Notes: generated by a model not told the origin, from the sequence alone. A stretch of 30,946 bases of DNA from JAFDWI01 sp964595905 (GCA_964595905.1 CAZQSU010000030.1:1-30946), one strand, 5' to 3'. Shown: positions 5,894 to 14,094, numbered from the stretch's first letter. Made by a program: numbers and translations.

Positions 5894-7084
5894 TCAGCCC
5901 AGGTGGAGCGTCGAGGTTCCGACCTTCGTGAACCGGTGGTAGCGGGTTGCGCCGACATCGAAGACCGTGCCGCCGGTGATGGTCCGACCCGCGGCATCCG
6001 CGCGGGCATACGAGATCACCACCGCGCCCGAGCCGCCGTTGGCACCGTGTCCGTCGTCGGCATCGACACAGCCGCCGCCGCCACCACCGCCGGCGTGGGC
6101 GAGGCCCGCCGTCGGTGAGGTTCCGGCGGTCGCGCCGTTGCCGCCGCCGCCCTGGCCGCCGCTTCCGGCAGCGTAGGACGAGCCGGCATCGGGGCCGTCC
6201 GCGCCGCCGCCCCCACCGCCGGCGATCCAACCGTCGTCGCCGATCCCGACCGCGTGGGCCATCGCCTCGTACCGTCCGCTTCCCCCGTCCCCGGCGGTGG
6301 TGGCGGCAAATGAGGCGGAGCCGCCGCCGCCGCCGCCGCCGCCGCCACCCCCACCGGCGCCGCCGACCTCGTTGCCGTCGCCGTCGTACTGGGTGTTTCC
6401 CTCGCCACCGTCGTGTCCGGTGCCCGAGATTCCGTGGCCGGGCCACACCGAGAGCGAGTTGCCGCCGCCCCCCGATCCGCCATCGGCTCCGTAGGAGAAG
6501 CCCTGGGCACCATTCCCGCCTCCGGTCACGGTGTTGACGCCTGCCAGCTGGGACATCCCCCCGCTGCGGCCCCTGGTGCCGCCGCCGCCGACGAAGATCG
6601 AGTGGTCGCCGGAGTGGAGGCGGGTGCTGCCGGTGGCGACGCCGCCCGCCCCACCGCCACCGCCACCACCGGGGGAGTAGGTGCCACCGGCCCCGCCACC
6701 GGCGATCAACAGGTACGAGACCGCCAGGGCGTAGGGCTCAGGTGGTTCGGTCGTGGGAGGCGTCGTGGTCGACTCGGAGGGCGAGGCTGCCGCTGCCACG
6801 CTGGGCAGGGCGACCGTGGCGGCCGCGGCCGCCGCCGCGGCGCCACCGAGTTGGATGACCCGACGGCGAGACCAGGTGTCGGAGGCGACGATGCCGAGTT
6901 CGATCAGCCCGGCCATCGCTCCCTCCAGATGGGCGGGCACCTCGGTGGCGCCGTCGCGCGCTGCCTCGAGCGCTTCGGCCTGGTCGCCGACGATATGGAC
7001 GACATCGGTTCGGCCGGGTCGCAAGACCAGGTAGCCGTCGTCGAGTGCTTCGATGAGCAGGTCGGGACGGATCGTGAATGCCAT
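5894..7084 (-). CDS. PqqD-like domain with internal Tat-type signal and glycine-rich exported region
   Basis: 396 residues with an unusual order. Residues 1-67 (RPDLLIEALDDGYLVLRPG, DVVHIVGDQAEALEAARDG) resemble PqqD-like peptide-chaperone/recognition domains. Residues 72-100 form a Tat-like signal: SRRRVIQLGG, an alanine-rich hydrophobic stretch, then PSVAAAASP as a possible cleavage site. A Ser/Thr/Pro linker follows, then about 250 residues very rich in Gly with LLIAGGGAGGTYSPGGGGGG, and an end block ATRYHRFTKVGTSTLHLG typical of glycine-rich surface proteins. The ATG at 7084 is preferred over one 27 nt upstream because AGGGG sits 12 nt before it. If the Tat segment is used, the PqqD-like part would stay inside the cell. 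The function is unknown. A deleted relative lies downstream. Confidence 0.8.
   Translation of the reverse strand: MAFTIRPDLLIEALDDGYLVLRPGRTDVVHIVGDQAEALEAARDGATEVPAHLEGAMAGLIELGIVASDTWSRRRVIQLGGAAAAAAAATVALPSVAAAASPSESTTTPPTTEPPEPYALAVSYLLIAGGGAGGTYSPGGGGGGGAGGVATGSTRLHSGDHSIFVGGGGTRGRSGGMSQLAGVNTVTGGGNGAQGFSYGADGGSGGGGNSLSVWPGHGISGTGHDGGEGNTQYDGDGNEVGGAGGGGGGGGGGGGSASFAATTAGDGGSGRYEAMAHAVGIGDDGWIAGGGGGGADGPDAGSSYAAGSGGQGGGGNGATAGTSPTAGLAHAGGGGGGGCVDADDGHGANGGSGAVVISYARADAAGRTITGGTVFDVGATRYHRFTKVGTSTLHLG
6321..6347. repeat. CCG trinucleotide tract
   Basis: Eight or more uninterrupted CCG units inside the glycine-rich gene, coding for a poly-glycine run on the minus strand. Slippage would change length in steps of one glycine without a frameshift. 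Confidence 0.85.
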
Positions 7085-7173
7085 GTTCGAGATTCCCCTC
7101 TCGCTTGTCATCGGGCCGGCGGATGCAGTCCCTCCCCCGGCCCCGTGTCCCCTCCTGACACGAGGCAGTTTCG

Positions 7174-7203
7174 ACCGTAGTGCACGCGTATGTTCTGCGA
7201 CAA
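7174..7203 (-). promoter_or_regulatory. Possible promoter of the glycine-rich gene
   Basis: On the minus strand TTGTCG (7198-7203) and TACGGT (7174-7179) are separated by 18 nt. The implied leader is about 80 nt and contains a 6-bp hairpin CGTGTC/GACACG at 7144-7162. The rest of the 160-nt gap to glnD holds no gene. Confidence 0.35.
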
Positions 7204-7244
7204 GGACTGTCAGAAGATTGTGGGTCGGCGGGTCCCCGAACCGG

Positions 7245-9587
7245 TCAGATCGAATCCAGGGCGAACCGGACGGCCCGGTCGATCTCGGCGCGGAACTCCG
7301 GGTCGGTGACGGGGGCGCCGTCGGCGTCGACGATTGCGAACGCGTCGATCACCCGCTCGGTCTGGGTCTCGACCCGGGCGTAACGGATGTCGACGTCGAG
7401 TTCGGCCAGGGCATGGGTGATCGCGAACAGCACGCCGACGCCGTCGGGCGCGTCGACCTCGAGCACCGACTCGACCCCGGCGTCGGGGTCGCCCACGTCT
7501 TCGAAGCGGATCCGCACGGCCGCGTCGGCGGTTCGGATCCGTCGCTGGTAGGTCGTCGCCCGCGCGGCCACCCGCGCGGCGATCGCCACCCTGCCCGCGA
7601 GGGCCGCCTCGACGCGGCCGGCCACCTCCGGCCAGTCGATCGCGAAGTCGTCCGAGAGCACGCCGGTCGCGAACGCGGGCGTCACGCCGAAGACCTCCAG
7701 GGCCATGCCGTTCTCGGAGGTCACCTCGGCCGACACCACGTTCAACCCGGCGAGCACGAGCGTGCCCGCGACCCGCCAGAACAGACCCGGCCGGTCCGGG
7801 GCCACGACGGTCAACGTGCGGCCGTCACCGGTGACCGTCGTGATGCCTGCCGCGAGCAGGCGCTGCTGGTCGACGGATGGAAACGGCACGCCGAAGTAGG
7901 TGGCATCGGTGCCGGTGAGGGTGGCGCCGACCCGTTCGACGAGGGTGTGGACCAGGTCGGCCTTCCAGTCGGTCCACGCCGTGGGGCCGGTCGCCCGGGC
8001 GTCGGCCTCGGTCAGAGTGACCAGCAGGCCGAGCAACTCGACCGACCCTACCTCGTCGGCGACCGACCGGATCGTGGCCGCATCCGCGAGGTCGCGGCGG
8101 GTCGCGACCTCGGGCAACAGCAGGTGGTGGCGCACGAGTTCGGTGAGCGTGGTCGTGTCGGTGGCATCGAAACCCATGCGTGGGGCGATCTGTGCCGCCA
8201 GGTCGACTCCCAGCATCGTGTGGTCACCGCCGCGGCCCTTGCCCAGATCGTGCAGGAGTGCCGCGACCACCAACAGGTCGGCCCGGGCGACCCGATCCGC
8301 GGAAGCTGCCGCGATCACCACCGTCTCGAGCAGGTGCCGGTCGACGGTGTAACGGTGATGCGTCGTGCGCTGGGCACGGGTGCGCACCGCAGGCCATTCG
8401 GGCACGAAGCGTTCCCACACGCCGACCTGGTCGAGCGATTCGATCACCCGGATCATGCCGGGCCCGGCGCTGAGCAGTGCGACGAACGCGTCACGGGTCG
8501 CGCGCTCCCAGGGTCCGACCGGGGCAGGTGTCCGGGCGGCGAGCGCCGCCAGGAGCGGACGACCCAGCCGGCCGTCGGTCCGGGCGACCTCGGCTGAGCG
8601 GCGCAACACGTCGGCCGGGTCGGCCACGTCCCAGTCGTCGCCGGCGTCGGTCGCCTGATCGTCACGGGTCCTTCGACCGCGCCGACCGTGCCCGCGGGCA
8701 CGCTTCGATCGGGCCGCGGCCTGCACCCAGACCTCGTCGAGGACCCAGTCGACGCTGCGGGCCGCGCCGGCCACGCGGGTCATCAGCACGTCGGCGTCGC
8801 CGGCCCCGAGCGCCTCGGCGACCGCGTCCTGGTCTTCGAGGCGCAACACGTCACCCGACCTCGGCGCGCACCGGTGCAACGCCAGACGCACATCGCCCAG
8901 CCACGACCGCGCCTCGGCGAGGGTGCGCGCATCGTCGGCGCCGATCAGTGGGTCGGTCGGCGCCAACCAGGTCGGAATCTGGGCATCCCGCAACCCTCCA
9001 CCGGCGATCTTGAGGTTGGGCTCGACCGAGAAGGCCACGTCACCGGCCCTGGCCCGCCGGGCAGCAGCATCGGCGCGCAGCCGCTCGGTCGACGCGTCGA
9101 TCATCGCTGCCCACGCCTCGCGCACCCGCATCGTCAGCTCGTCGGCGATGCCGGGGTCACCGGCCAGCGGCCGGGCATCCAACAACGCCGTCGCGGTCGC
9201 GAGATCGTCGCCGACCGCGCGAACCGCCTCGGCGATGCTGCGGGTGCTGTGGCCGAGGTGGACGCCGGTGTCCCACACCGGGTACCAGACCGCCTCGGCG
9301 ATCGCGGCCGCGGCGTCGTGCTGGCGGCGATGGACGACCGCGAGGTCGAGGTCGCTGCCCGGCCACAACTCGCCGCGCCCGTAACCGCCGAGGGCGACCA
9401 GGGCGATGCCGTCGGAAGGTCCGCCCAGGGCGCGCACCGCGTCGTCGAACACGGCGGCGAGCCAGTCGTCGGTCAGCGCGCACAGGGCGCGGCGGAACTC
9501 CCCGCCACCGACCCGCGAGTCGGCGACGAGGAGGTCACGTGCCGTGCGGTACGACGCCGCCGACAGCGGTGCGCCGTCGGTGCTCAC
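7245..9587 (-). CDS. glnD: GlnD, PII-protein nucleotidylyltransferase/removing enzyme
   Basis: 780 residues. The nucleotidyltransferase motif GGYGRGELWPGSDLDL is at 67-82; the HD phosphohydrolase domain includes HHRYTVDRHLLETV and LLHDLGKGRGGDH (about 410-455, H446 D447). Two ACT domains lie at about 590-660 (VVAPDRPGLFWRVAGTL) and 706-775 (VDAPDGVGVLFAITHALAEL). GlnD modifies and demodifies the PII protein according to nitrogen status; in actinobacteria the modification is adenylylation rather than uridylylation. A basic insert RSKRARGHGRRGRRTR at about 293-308 separates the N-terminal and HD parts. The GTG start overlaps the glnK stop by 4 nt, so translation is coupled. It is the last gene of amt-glnK-glnD. 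Confidence 0.95.
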   Translation of the reverse strand: MSTDGAPLSAASYRTARDLLVADSRVGGGEFRRALCALTDDWLAAVFDDAVRALGGPSDGIALVALGGYGRGELWPGSDLDLAVVHRRQHDAAAAIAEAVWYPVWDTGVHLGHSTRSIAEAVRAVGDDLATATALLDARPLAGDPGIADELTMRVREAWAAMIDASTERLRADAAARRARAGDVAFSVEPNLKIAGGGLRDAQIPTWLAPTDPLIGADDARTLAEARSWLGDVRLALHRCAPRSGDVLRLEDQDAVAEALGAGDADVLMTRVAGAARSVDWVLDEVWVQAAARSKRARGHGRRGRRTRDDQATDAGDDWDVADPADVLRRSAEVARTDGRLGRPLLAALAARTPAPVGPWERATRDAFVALLSAGPGMIRVIESLDQVGVWERFVPEWPAVRTRAQRTTHHRYTVDRHLLETVVIAAASADRVARADLLVVAALLHDLGKGRGGDHTMLGVDLAAQIAPRMGFDATDTTTLTELVRHHLLLPEVATRRDLADAATIRSVADEVGSVELLGLLVTLTEADARATGPTAWTDWKADLVHTLVERVGATLTGTDATYFGVPFPSVDQQRLLAAGITTVTGDGRTLTVVAPDRPGLFWRVAGTLVLAGLNVVSAEVTSENGMALEVFGVTPAFATGVLSDDFAIDWPEVAGRVEAALAGRVAIAARVAARATTYQRRIRTADAAVRIRFEDVGDPDAGVESVLEVDAPDGVGVLFAITHALAELDVDIRYARVETQTERVIDAFAIVDADGAPVTDPEFRAEIDRAVRFALDSI

Positions 9588-9922
9588 ACGGCATCGTCGC
9601 CGCGTTCGCCGGTGCGGATCCGCACCACCTGCTCCAGGGGCGACACCCAGATCTTGCCGTCGCCGATGTTGCCGGTGCGACCGGCGCCGATGATCGCGTC
9701 GACGACGGTGTCGACCCGGTCGTCGGCCACGACGACCTCGACGCGGACCTTGGGAATGAAGTCGACCCGGTACTCGGCACCGCGGTAGACCTCGGTGTGG
9801 CCGGCCTGGCGGCCGAAGCCGCGCACCTCCGACACGGTCATGCCGTCGAGGCCGACCGCGGTGAGGGCATCCTTGACGTCGTCGAGCTTGAAGGGTTTGA
9901 CGATGGCGGTGACGAGCTTCAT
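9584..9922 (-). CDS. glnK: PII nitrogen regulatory protein (GlnK/GlnB)
   Basis: 112 residues, the normal PII length. It starts MKLVTAIVKPFKLDDVKDAL, carries the T-loop GHTEVYRGAEYRVDFIPK with the modifiable Tyr51, and the B/C-loop region GRTGNIGDGKIWV, which binds ATP/ADP. PII proteins sense 2-oxoglutarate and adenylate charge and control the ammonium channel. The strong ribosome binding site GAGGAGG precedes the ATG. Sitting between amt and glnD, it is best called glnK; glnB is the alternative name. Transcription is probably from the GlnR-type promoter in front of amt, since only 64 nt separate it from amt. Confidence 0.96.
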   Translation of the reverse strand: MKLVTAIVKPFKLDDVKDALTAVGLDGMTVSEVRGFGRQAGHTEVYRGAEYRVDFIPKVRVEVVVADDRVDTVVDAIIGAGRTGNIGDGKIWVSPLEQVVRIRTGERGDDAV

Positions 9923-9986
9923 GCGAGCTCCTCCTCGGGGGTGGTCGGTCTTGTGGAACGGTCGGAGACTGCTGAGCGGCGGCGCA

Positions 9987-11231
9987 TCACAGGCGTCCCA
10001 TCGAGCCGAGCTCGCCGTAGGTGTAGGCGGTCTCGGCGTGCAGGGCGAGGTCGAGACCCTCGGCTTCGGTCGACTCGTCGACCCGCAGTCCGATGGTGAC
10101 GTCGATGCCCTTGGCGATGATCAGCGACACGACGAACGAGAAGGCGATCGTGACGACCGCGGCGAGGGCCTGCTCGCCGAGGAGCTCGGCACCCCCGCCG
10201 ATGAACCACCCGTCACGGCCTGCGGGGTTGACGGCGGTGTCGGCGAACAGCCCGAGCAGCAGGGTGCCGACGAGGCCGCCGACGAGGTGCACACCGACCA
10301 CGTCGAGCGCGTCGTCGTAGCCGAAGCGTTCTTTCAGCCCGATGGCTCCGAAGCAGACAGCGCCCGTGACGAGGCCGATGATGACGGCGGGCATCGTGCC
10401 GACGAAGCCGGCACACGGGGTGATCGCGACCAGCCCGGCGACGATGCCGGAGGCCGCGCCCAGGGTGGTGGCGTGGCCGTCTCGCAGCCGTTCGACGATC
10501 AGCCAGCCCAGCATCGCCGCCGAGGCGGCGACGAAGGTGTTCATGGCGGCCTGGGCGGCGAGGCCGTTCGCGGCCAGCGCGGAGCCGGCGTTGAAGCCGA
10601 ACCAGCCGAACCACAGGATGCCGGTACCGAGCATCGTGAGGGGGAGCGAGTGCGGGTGCATCCGCTCTTTGGGCCATCCCTTGCGCTTGCCGAGCACGAG
10701 CACGAGCGCGAGTGCCGCGGCGCCGGCGTTCATGTGCACCACCGCGCCGCCGGCGAAGTCGAGGGCGCCGCGGGCCGCCAGCCAACCGCCGCCGAACACC
10801 CAGTGGGCGATGGGCGCGTAGACGAGCACCATCCAGATGCCGATGAACACGGCGTAGGCCGAGAACTTGAGCCGGTCGGCGGTGGCGCCGGTGATCAGGG
10901 CGGGGGTGATGACCGCGAAGGTCATCTGGTAGGCGGCGAACAGCACGAAGGGGATGGTCAGGCCGAGGCCGACGGTGCCGTCGACGTGGGCGAGCCCGAA
11001 ATAGTGCAGGCCACCGAGCAGGCCGCCGTCACCGAAGTTGCCGAAGGCGAGGCTGAAGCCGATCACGACCCAGATCACGGCGACCAGGCCCATGGCGAAG
11101 ATGTTCTGCATCAGCATGCCGAGCACGTTCTTCGAGCGGACCATGCCGCCGTAGAAGAAGGCGAGCCCGGGGGTCATGAACAGCACCAGCGCCGTGGCGG
11201 TCAGCATCCAGGCGGTATCACCGGTGTTCAT
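9987..11231 (-). CDS. amt: Ammonium transporter Amt
   Basis: 414 residues with about eleven membrane segments. FYGGMVRSKNVLGMLMQN near the N-terminus is characteristic. The twin pore histidines are visible in GAVVHMNAGAAALAL and DVVGVHLVGGLVGTLLLG. The C-terminal cytoplasmic tail includes DVTIGLRVDESTEAEGLDL, the region that interacts with GlnK, and ends in GELGSMGRL. It moves ammonium across the membrane. The start ATG follows an excellent Shine-Dalgarno GGAGGA. The frame continues far upstream, antisense to znuA, but that part is a shadow. First gene of the amt-glnK-glnD operon; a GlnR-like operator lies 50-87 nt upstream. Confidence 0.96.
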   Translation of the reverse strand: MNTGDTAWMLTATALVLFMTPGLAFFYGGMVRSKNVLGMLMQNIFAMGLVAVIWVVIGFSLAFGNFGDGGLLGGLHYFGLAHVDGTVGLGLTIPFVLFAAYQMTFAVITPALITGATADRLKFSAYAVFIGIWMVLVYAPIAHWVFGGGWLAARGALDFAGGAVVHMNAGAAALALVLVLGKRKGWPKERMHPHSLPLTMLGTGILWFGWFGFNAGSALAANGLAAQAAMNTFVAASAAMLGWLIVERLRDGHATTLGAASGIVAGLVAITPCAGFVGTMPAVIIGLVTGAVCFGAIGLKERFGYDDALDVVGVHLVGGLVGTLLLGLFADTAVNPAGRDGWFIGGGAELLGEQALAAVVTIAFSFVVSLIIAKGIDVTIGLRVDESTEAEGLDLALHAETAYTYGELGSMGRL

Positions 11232-11280
11232 CGTTCCTCCTGTGGGGTGGGTGGGACGAACGACAGTGTGCGGTCGCGCC

Positions 11281-11318
11281 GTTTCCCCGGCGTTTCTCGG
11301 GTGTTTCCAGTTCGTGAA
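11281..11318 (-). promoter_or_regulatory. GlnR-type operator upstream of amt
   Basis: On the minus strand three perfect GAAAC half-sites (11303-11307, 11292-11296, 11281-11285) are separated by exactly 6 nt each. A fourth, weaker half-site TTCAC lies at 11314-11318 with the same 11-bp period. The published actinobacterial GlnR consensus is alternating GTnAC/GAAAC half-sites with n6 spacing. A -10-like CACACT lies just downstream at 11265-11270, so the box is placed as an activator site for amt-glnK-glnD. Confidence 0.75.
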
Positions 11319-11410
11319 CTCGCCGCGATGCGCGTTCGAGCGGTTCGGGGCGTCGGGGTCCTCGTCCGACAGGGTGCGTCGGGTTGGCGGCGTCCCGCTC
11401 CCCGTGGTAG

Positions 11411-11437
11411 TGATAATGAGAACCGTTCTCATTATCA
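11411..11437 (+). promoter_or_regulatory. Perfect Fur/Zur-family operator in front of znuA
   Basis: Thirteen-nt arms TGATAATGAGAAC and GTTCTCATTATCA flank a single central C, a perfect 27-nt palindrome. It ends 10 nt before the znuA ATG, so a bound repressor would cover the promoter; CATTAT inside the right arm could be the -10. The A/T-rich block stands out in the GC-rich background. The zinc-uptake operon downstream points to Zur rather than Fur. Confidence 0.85.
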
Positions 11438-11447
11438 GGTTGGGTCG

Positions 11448-12419
11448 ATGCTCCGACAACGCGCAGCTCCGAAGGTCGGTCGACGCCGACGCCCGCACGG
11501 CTGCGTGGCGGGCGCCGTCATCGTGGCCGCGGTGATCGTGCTGGGTGCCTGCGGGTCCGCCGCCGAACCAGGACGTGCGGCGAAGTCGGGCCCGAAGATC
11601 GTCGCCTCGACCAACATCTACGGCGCCATCGCCCATGCCGTCGCCGGCGACCACGCCGAGATCACGTCGATCATCGACGACGCGAACGCCGACCCGCACG
11701 ACTACGAGGCGTCGACCCGCGACATCCTCACGGTGTCGAAGGCAGACATCGTGATCGTCAACGGCGCCGGCTACGACGAGTTCATGCAGAACCTCCTGGA
11801 CGCCGCCGACCAGCATGATGCGACGGTGCTCGACGCCGTGGCGATCTCCGGCAAGAAGGCCGGGGAAGGCTCCGAACTCAACGAGCACGTGTGGTACAGC
11901 TTCGAAGCGATGATCCGGCTCGCCGAGCGCCTCCGGGACGCGCTCGTCGAGGTCGATCCGTCCCACGCCGACGACTACCGGACCAACGCCGAACAACTCA
12001 TCGACGACCTGCACGAGCTGACCGACCGAGCCGAACAGGTCGGCTCCGAGCACCCGGACGCGACGGCGGCGGTGACCGAACCGGTGCCGCTGTATCTGCT
12101 CGCCACCATCGGCATCGAGAACCGCACACCCGAGGCGTTCAGTGAGGCGGTCGAGGAAGGAGAAGAGGCGTCGCCTGCGGTGTTGGTCGACACGCTCGCC
12201 CTGTTCACCCACGATCCGGTCGATCTGCTGGTCGTCAACGCACAGACCGTCAGCGACCAGACCGATCAGGTCGTCGCGGCCGCGAAGGACCACCGGATTC
12301 CGGTCGTGTCGGTCACCGAGACCCTGCCGAAGGGTGAGACCTACGTGGGATGGATGCGCGCGAACCTCGACGCGATCGCCGACGCCCTCGATCGACACGC
12401 AGGCCGGTCGGGCTCGTGA
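11448..12419 (+). CDS. znuA: ZnuA-like zinc ABC transporter substrate-binding lipoprotein
   Basis: 323 residues. The N-terminus has an RRRR stretch, a hydrophobic segment and the lipobox LGAC, with Cys35 as the lipidated residue, so the protein is anchored outside the membrane. The cluster A-I metal-binding fold shows ADPHDYEAS (H84) and NEHVWYSFEAM (H147) as metal ligands. TEPVPLYLLATIGIENRTPEAF takes the place of the usual third-ligand region; a third histidine is not obvious and E211 may substitute. It has no long His-rich loop. It delivers Zn (possibly Mn) to the permease. No Shine-Dalgarno sequence is seen; the operator lies immediately upstream. Its stop overlaps the next start (GTGA). 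Confidence 0.9.
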   Translation: MLRQRAAPKVGRRRRPHGCVAGAVIVAAVIVLGACGSAAEPGRAAKSGPKIVASTNIYGAIAHAVAGDHAEITSIIDDANADPHDYEASTRDILTVSKADIVIVNGAGYDEFMQNLLDAADQHDATVLDAVAISGKKAGEGSELNEHVWYSFEAMIRLAERLRDALVEVDPSHADDYRTNAEQLIDDLHELTDRAEQVGSEHPDATAAVTEPVPLYLLATIGIENRTPEAFSEAVEEGEEASPAVLVDTLALFTHDPVDLLVVNAQTVSDQTDQVVAAAKDHRIPVVSVTETLPKGETYVGWMRANLDAIADALDRHAGRSGS

Positions 12420-13231
12420 CGCTCACCGACGCGTCGGTCGTCGAGTTCCATGCCGCGACCCTCGGCTACGGCGACCGCACCCTGTGGTCGGCACTCCACC
12501 TGGTGGTTCGTCGCGGGGAGTTCCTCGCCGTGCTCGGCGCGAACGGGTCGGGCAAGACCAGCCTGTTGCGGACCATCCTCGGCGTGCAGTCGCTGACGGC
12601 GGGATCCCTCGAGGTGATGGGTCGCCCGGTGCGGCGGGGCAACGCGAAGATCGGCTACATCCCCCAACAGCGCCGCTTCGACCCGCTCACCCCCCTGCGG
12701 GCCCGCGACCTGGTGCGTCAGGGCCTGGACGGGCACCGGTGGGGGTTCTCCCGACCGGGAAACATCGACTGGGACCGGATCGTCGCCGCACTCGACACCG
12801 TCGATGCCGCCCATCTCGCCGACGTTCCGGTCGGAGTGCTCTCGGGCGGTGAGCAGCAGCGGGTCCGGGTCGCGCAGGCACTCGTGGCAGAACGCGAGCT
12901 GCTCCTGTGCGACGAGCCGATGCTGTCGTTGGACCTCTCCGGGCAGGCCACGGTCACCGAACGCATCGAGCAGGCTCGCCGCGACCACGGCACCGCCGTC
13001 GTGTTCGTCACCCACGAGATCAACCCGGTGCTCGCCCACGTCGACCGGATCCTCTACCTGGCGGGAGGACGGTTCCGCATCGGCACCGTCGACGAGGTCC
13101 TCAACTCTGACACGTTGTCGGACCTGTACGGCGCGTCGGTCGAGGTGCTGCGTGTGGGGGAGCGGATCCTGGTCGTGGGCGCGCCGGCACACGCCCATCA
13201 CAGCCACGAAGAGACCGAGGTCGACGCGTGA
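12416..13231 (+). CDS. znuC: ZnuC-like zinc ABC transporter ATP-binding protein
   Basis: 271 residues from a GTG that overlaps the znuA stop by 4 nt. Walker A is GANGSGKTS at 41-49, followed by the Q-loop region GYIPQQRRF, signature LSGGEQQRVRVAQAL, Walker B LLLCDEP and H-loop VFVTHEI. This is the metal-type (ZnuC/MntB) ATPase that powers the permease. The tail AHAHHSHEETE is histidine-rich and could bind zinc in the cytosol, perhaps for feedback; that is inference. Upstream in-frame codons exist within znuA, but the overlap and the conserved domain start favour this GTG. Confidence 0.94.
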   Translation: MTLTDASVVEFHAATLGYGDRTLWSALHLVVRRGEFLAVLGANGSGKTSLLRTILGVQSLTAGSLEVMGRPVRRGNAKIGYIPQQRRFDPLTPLRARDLVRQGLDGHRWGFSRPGNIDWDRIVAALDTVDAAHLADVPVGVLSGGEQQRVRVAQALVAERELLLCDEPMLSLDLSGQATVTERIEQARRDHGTAVVFVTHEINPVLAHVDRILYLAGGRFRIGTVDEVLNSDTLSDLYGASVEVLRVGERILVVGAPAHAHHSHEETEVDA

Positions 13232-14094
13232 GCGTGCTCGCCGCCGCGGCCGACCCGGGTGTCTGGCAGCGGATCTTCGACTTCAGCGACTACGGCTCGC
13301 TGCTGCGCCTGGTGCAGCACTCGCTCATCGCCGGCGCGGTGCTCGGCGTCGTGGGCGGGTTGATCTCGTCGTTCGTGATGATGCGCGACCTCCCCTTCGC
13401 GGTGCACGGCATCAGCGAGCTGTCGTTCGCGGGTGCGGCCGCGGCGTTGCTGGTCGGGGTGAACGTGGTCGTCGGCTCCATCGTCGGGTCGCTCGTGGCG
13501 GCGTTGGTGATCGGCGCGATGGGCGTGCGCGCGCGGGACCGCAACTCGTCCATCGGCGTGCTCATGCCCTTCGGGCTGGGCCTGGGGGTGCTGTTCCTGT
13601 CGCTGTATCAGGGCCGCTCGGCGAACAAGTTCGGGCTGCTCGTCGGGCAGATCGTCGCGGTCGACGCGCCCCATCTCGCCTGGCTGCTCGGCACCTGCGC
13701 GGTCGTGACGGTGGGGCTGGCCGTGACCTGGCGCCCGTTGAGCTATGCGAGCACCGACCCGGAGGCCGCCGCGGCCGCCGGCGTGCCGGTGCGGGCACTG
13801 TCCGCGGTGTTCATGGTGCTGCTGGGCCTGGCGGTGGCGATGAGCGTGCAGATCGTGGGCGCGTTGTTGGTGCTGAGCATCATCTGCACGCCGGCCGCCG
13901 CGGCGCTGCGGGTCACGGCGTCACCGCGGCTGGTGGCGGCCCTCAGCATGCTCTTCGGCCTTCTGGCGATGCTCGGCGGCATCCTGCTGGCCCTCGGCGC
14001 GACGGGGCCGATCAGCCCGTACGTGACGACGATCTCGTTCGCGATCTACGTGGTCTGTCGACTGCTCGGTCGCCGCCGCCCACTCGCCAGGTGA
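13228..14094 (+). CDS. znuB: ZnuB-like zinc ABC transporter permease
   Basis: 288 residues, mostly membrane segments (about eight), in the ABC-3 family. HGISELSFAGAAAALL matches the conserved early segment of this family, and ALLVLSIICTPAAAALRVT is the typical late segment. It forms the membrane channel with ZnuC and ZnuA. It begins with GTG overlapping the znuC stop by 4 nt, so all three genes are translationally coupled. It ends 26 nt from the convergent peptidase gene. Confidence 0.93.
   Translation: MSVLAAAADPGVWQRIFDFSDYGSLLRLVQHSLIAGAVLGVVGGLISSFVMMRDLPFAVHGISELSFAGAAAALLVGVNVVVGSIVGSLVAALVIGAMGVRARDRNSSIGVLMPFGLGLGVLFLSLYQGRSANKFGLLVGQIVAVDAPHLAWLLGTCAVVTVGLAVTWRPLSYASTDPEAAAAAGVPVRALSAVFMVLLGLAVAMSVQIVGALLVLSIICTPAAAALRVTASPRLVAALSMLFGLLAMLGGILLALGATGPISPYVTTISFAIYVVCRLLGRRRPLAR

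Noticed and set aside
6321..6347. Considered a CRISPR or other spaced repeat array in the GGC/CCG-rich region.
   Set aside because: The repeats are glycine codons within one coding frame, with no spacer structure.
7053..8597. A 514-codon open frame on the plus strand opposite glnD.
   Set aside because: Its composition is Arg/Gly/His-rich without domains; glnD on the minus strand has complete catalytic and ACT motifs.
11232..12398. An open frame continues upstream of amt, antisense to znuA.
   Set aside because: It lacks any recognisable domain, while amt has a strong GGAGGA ribosome binding site at its ATG and znuA on the other strand is clearly coding. Open antisense frames are expected in GC-rich genes.
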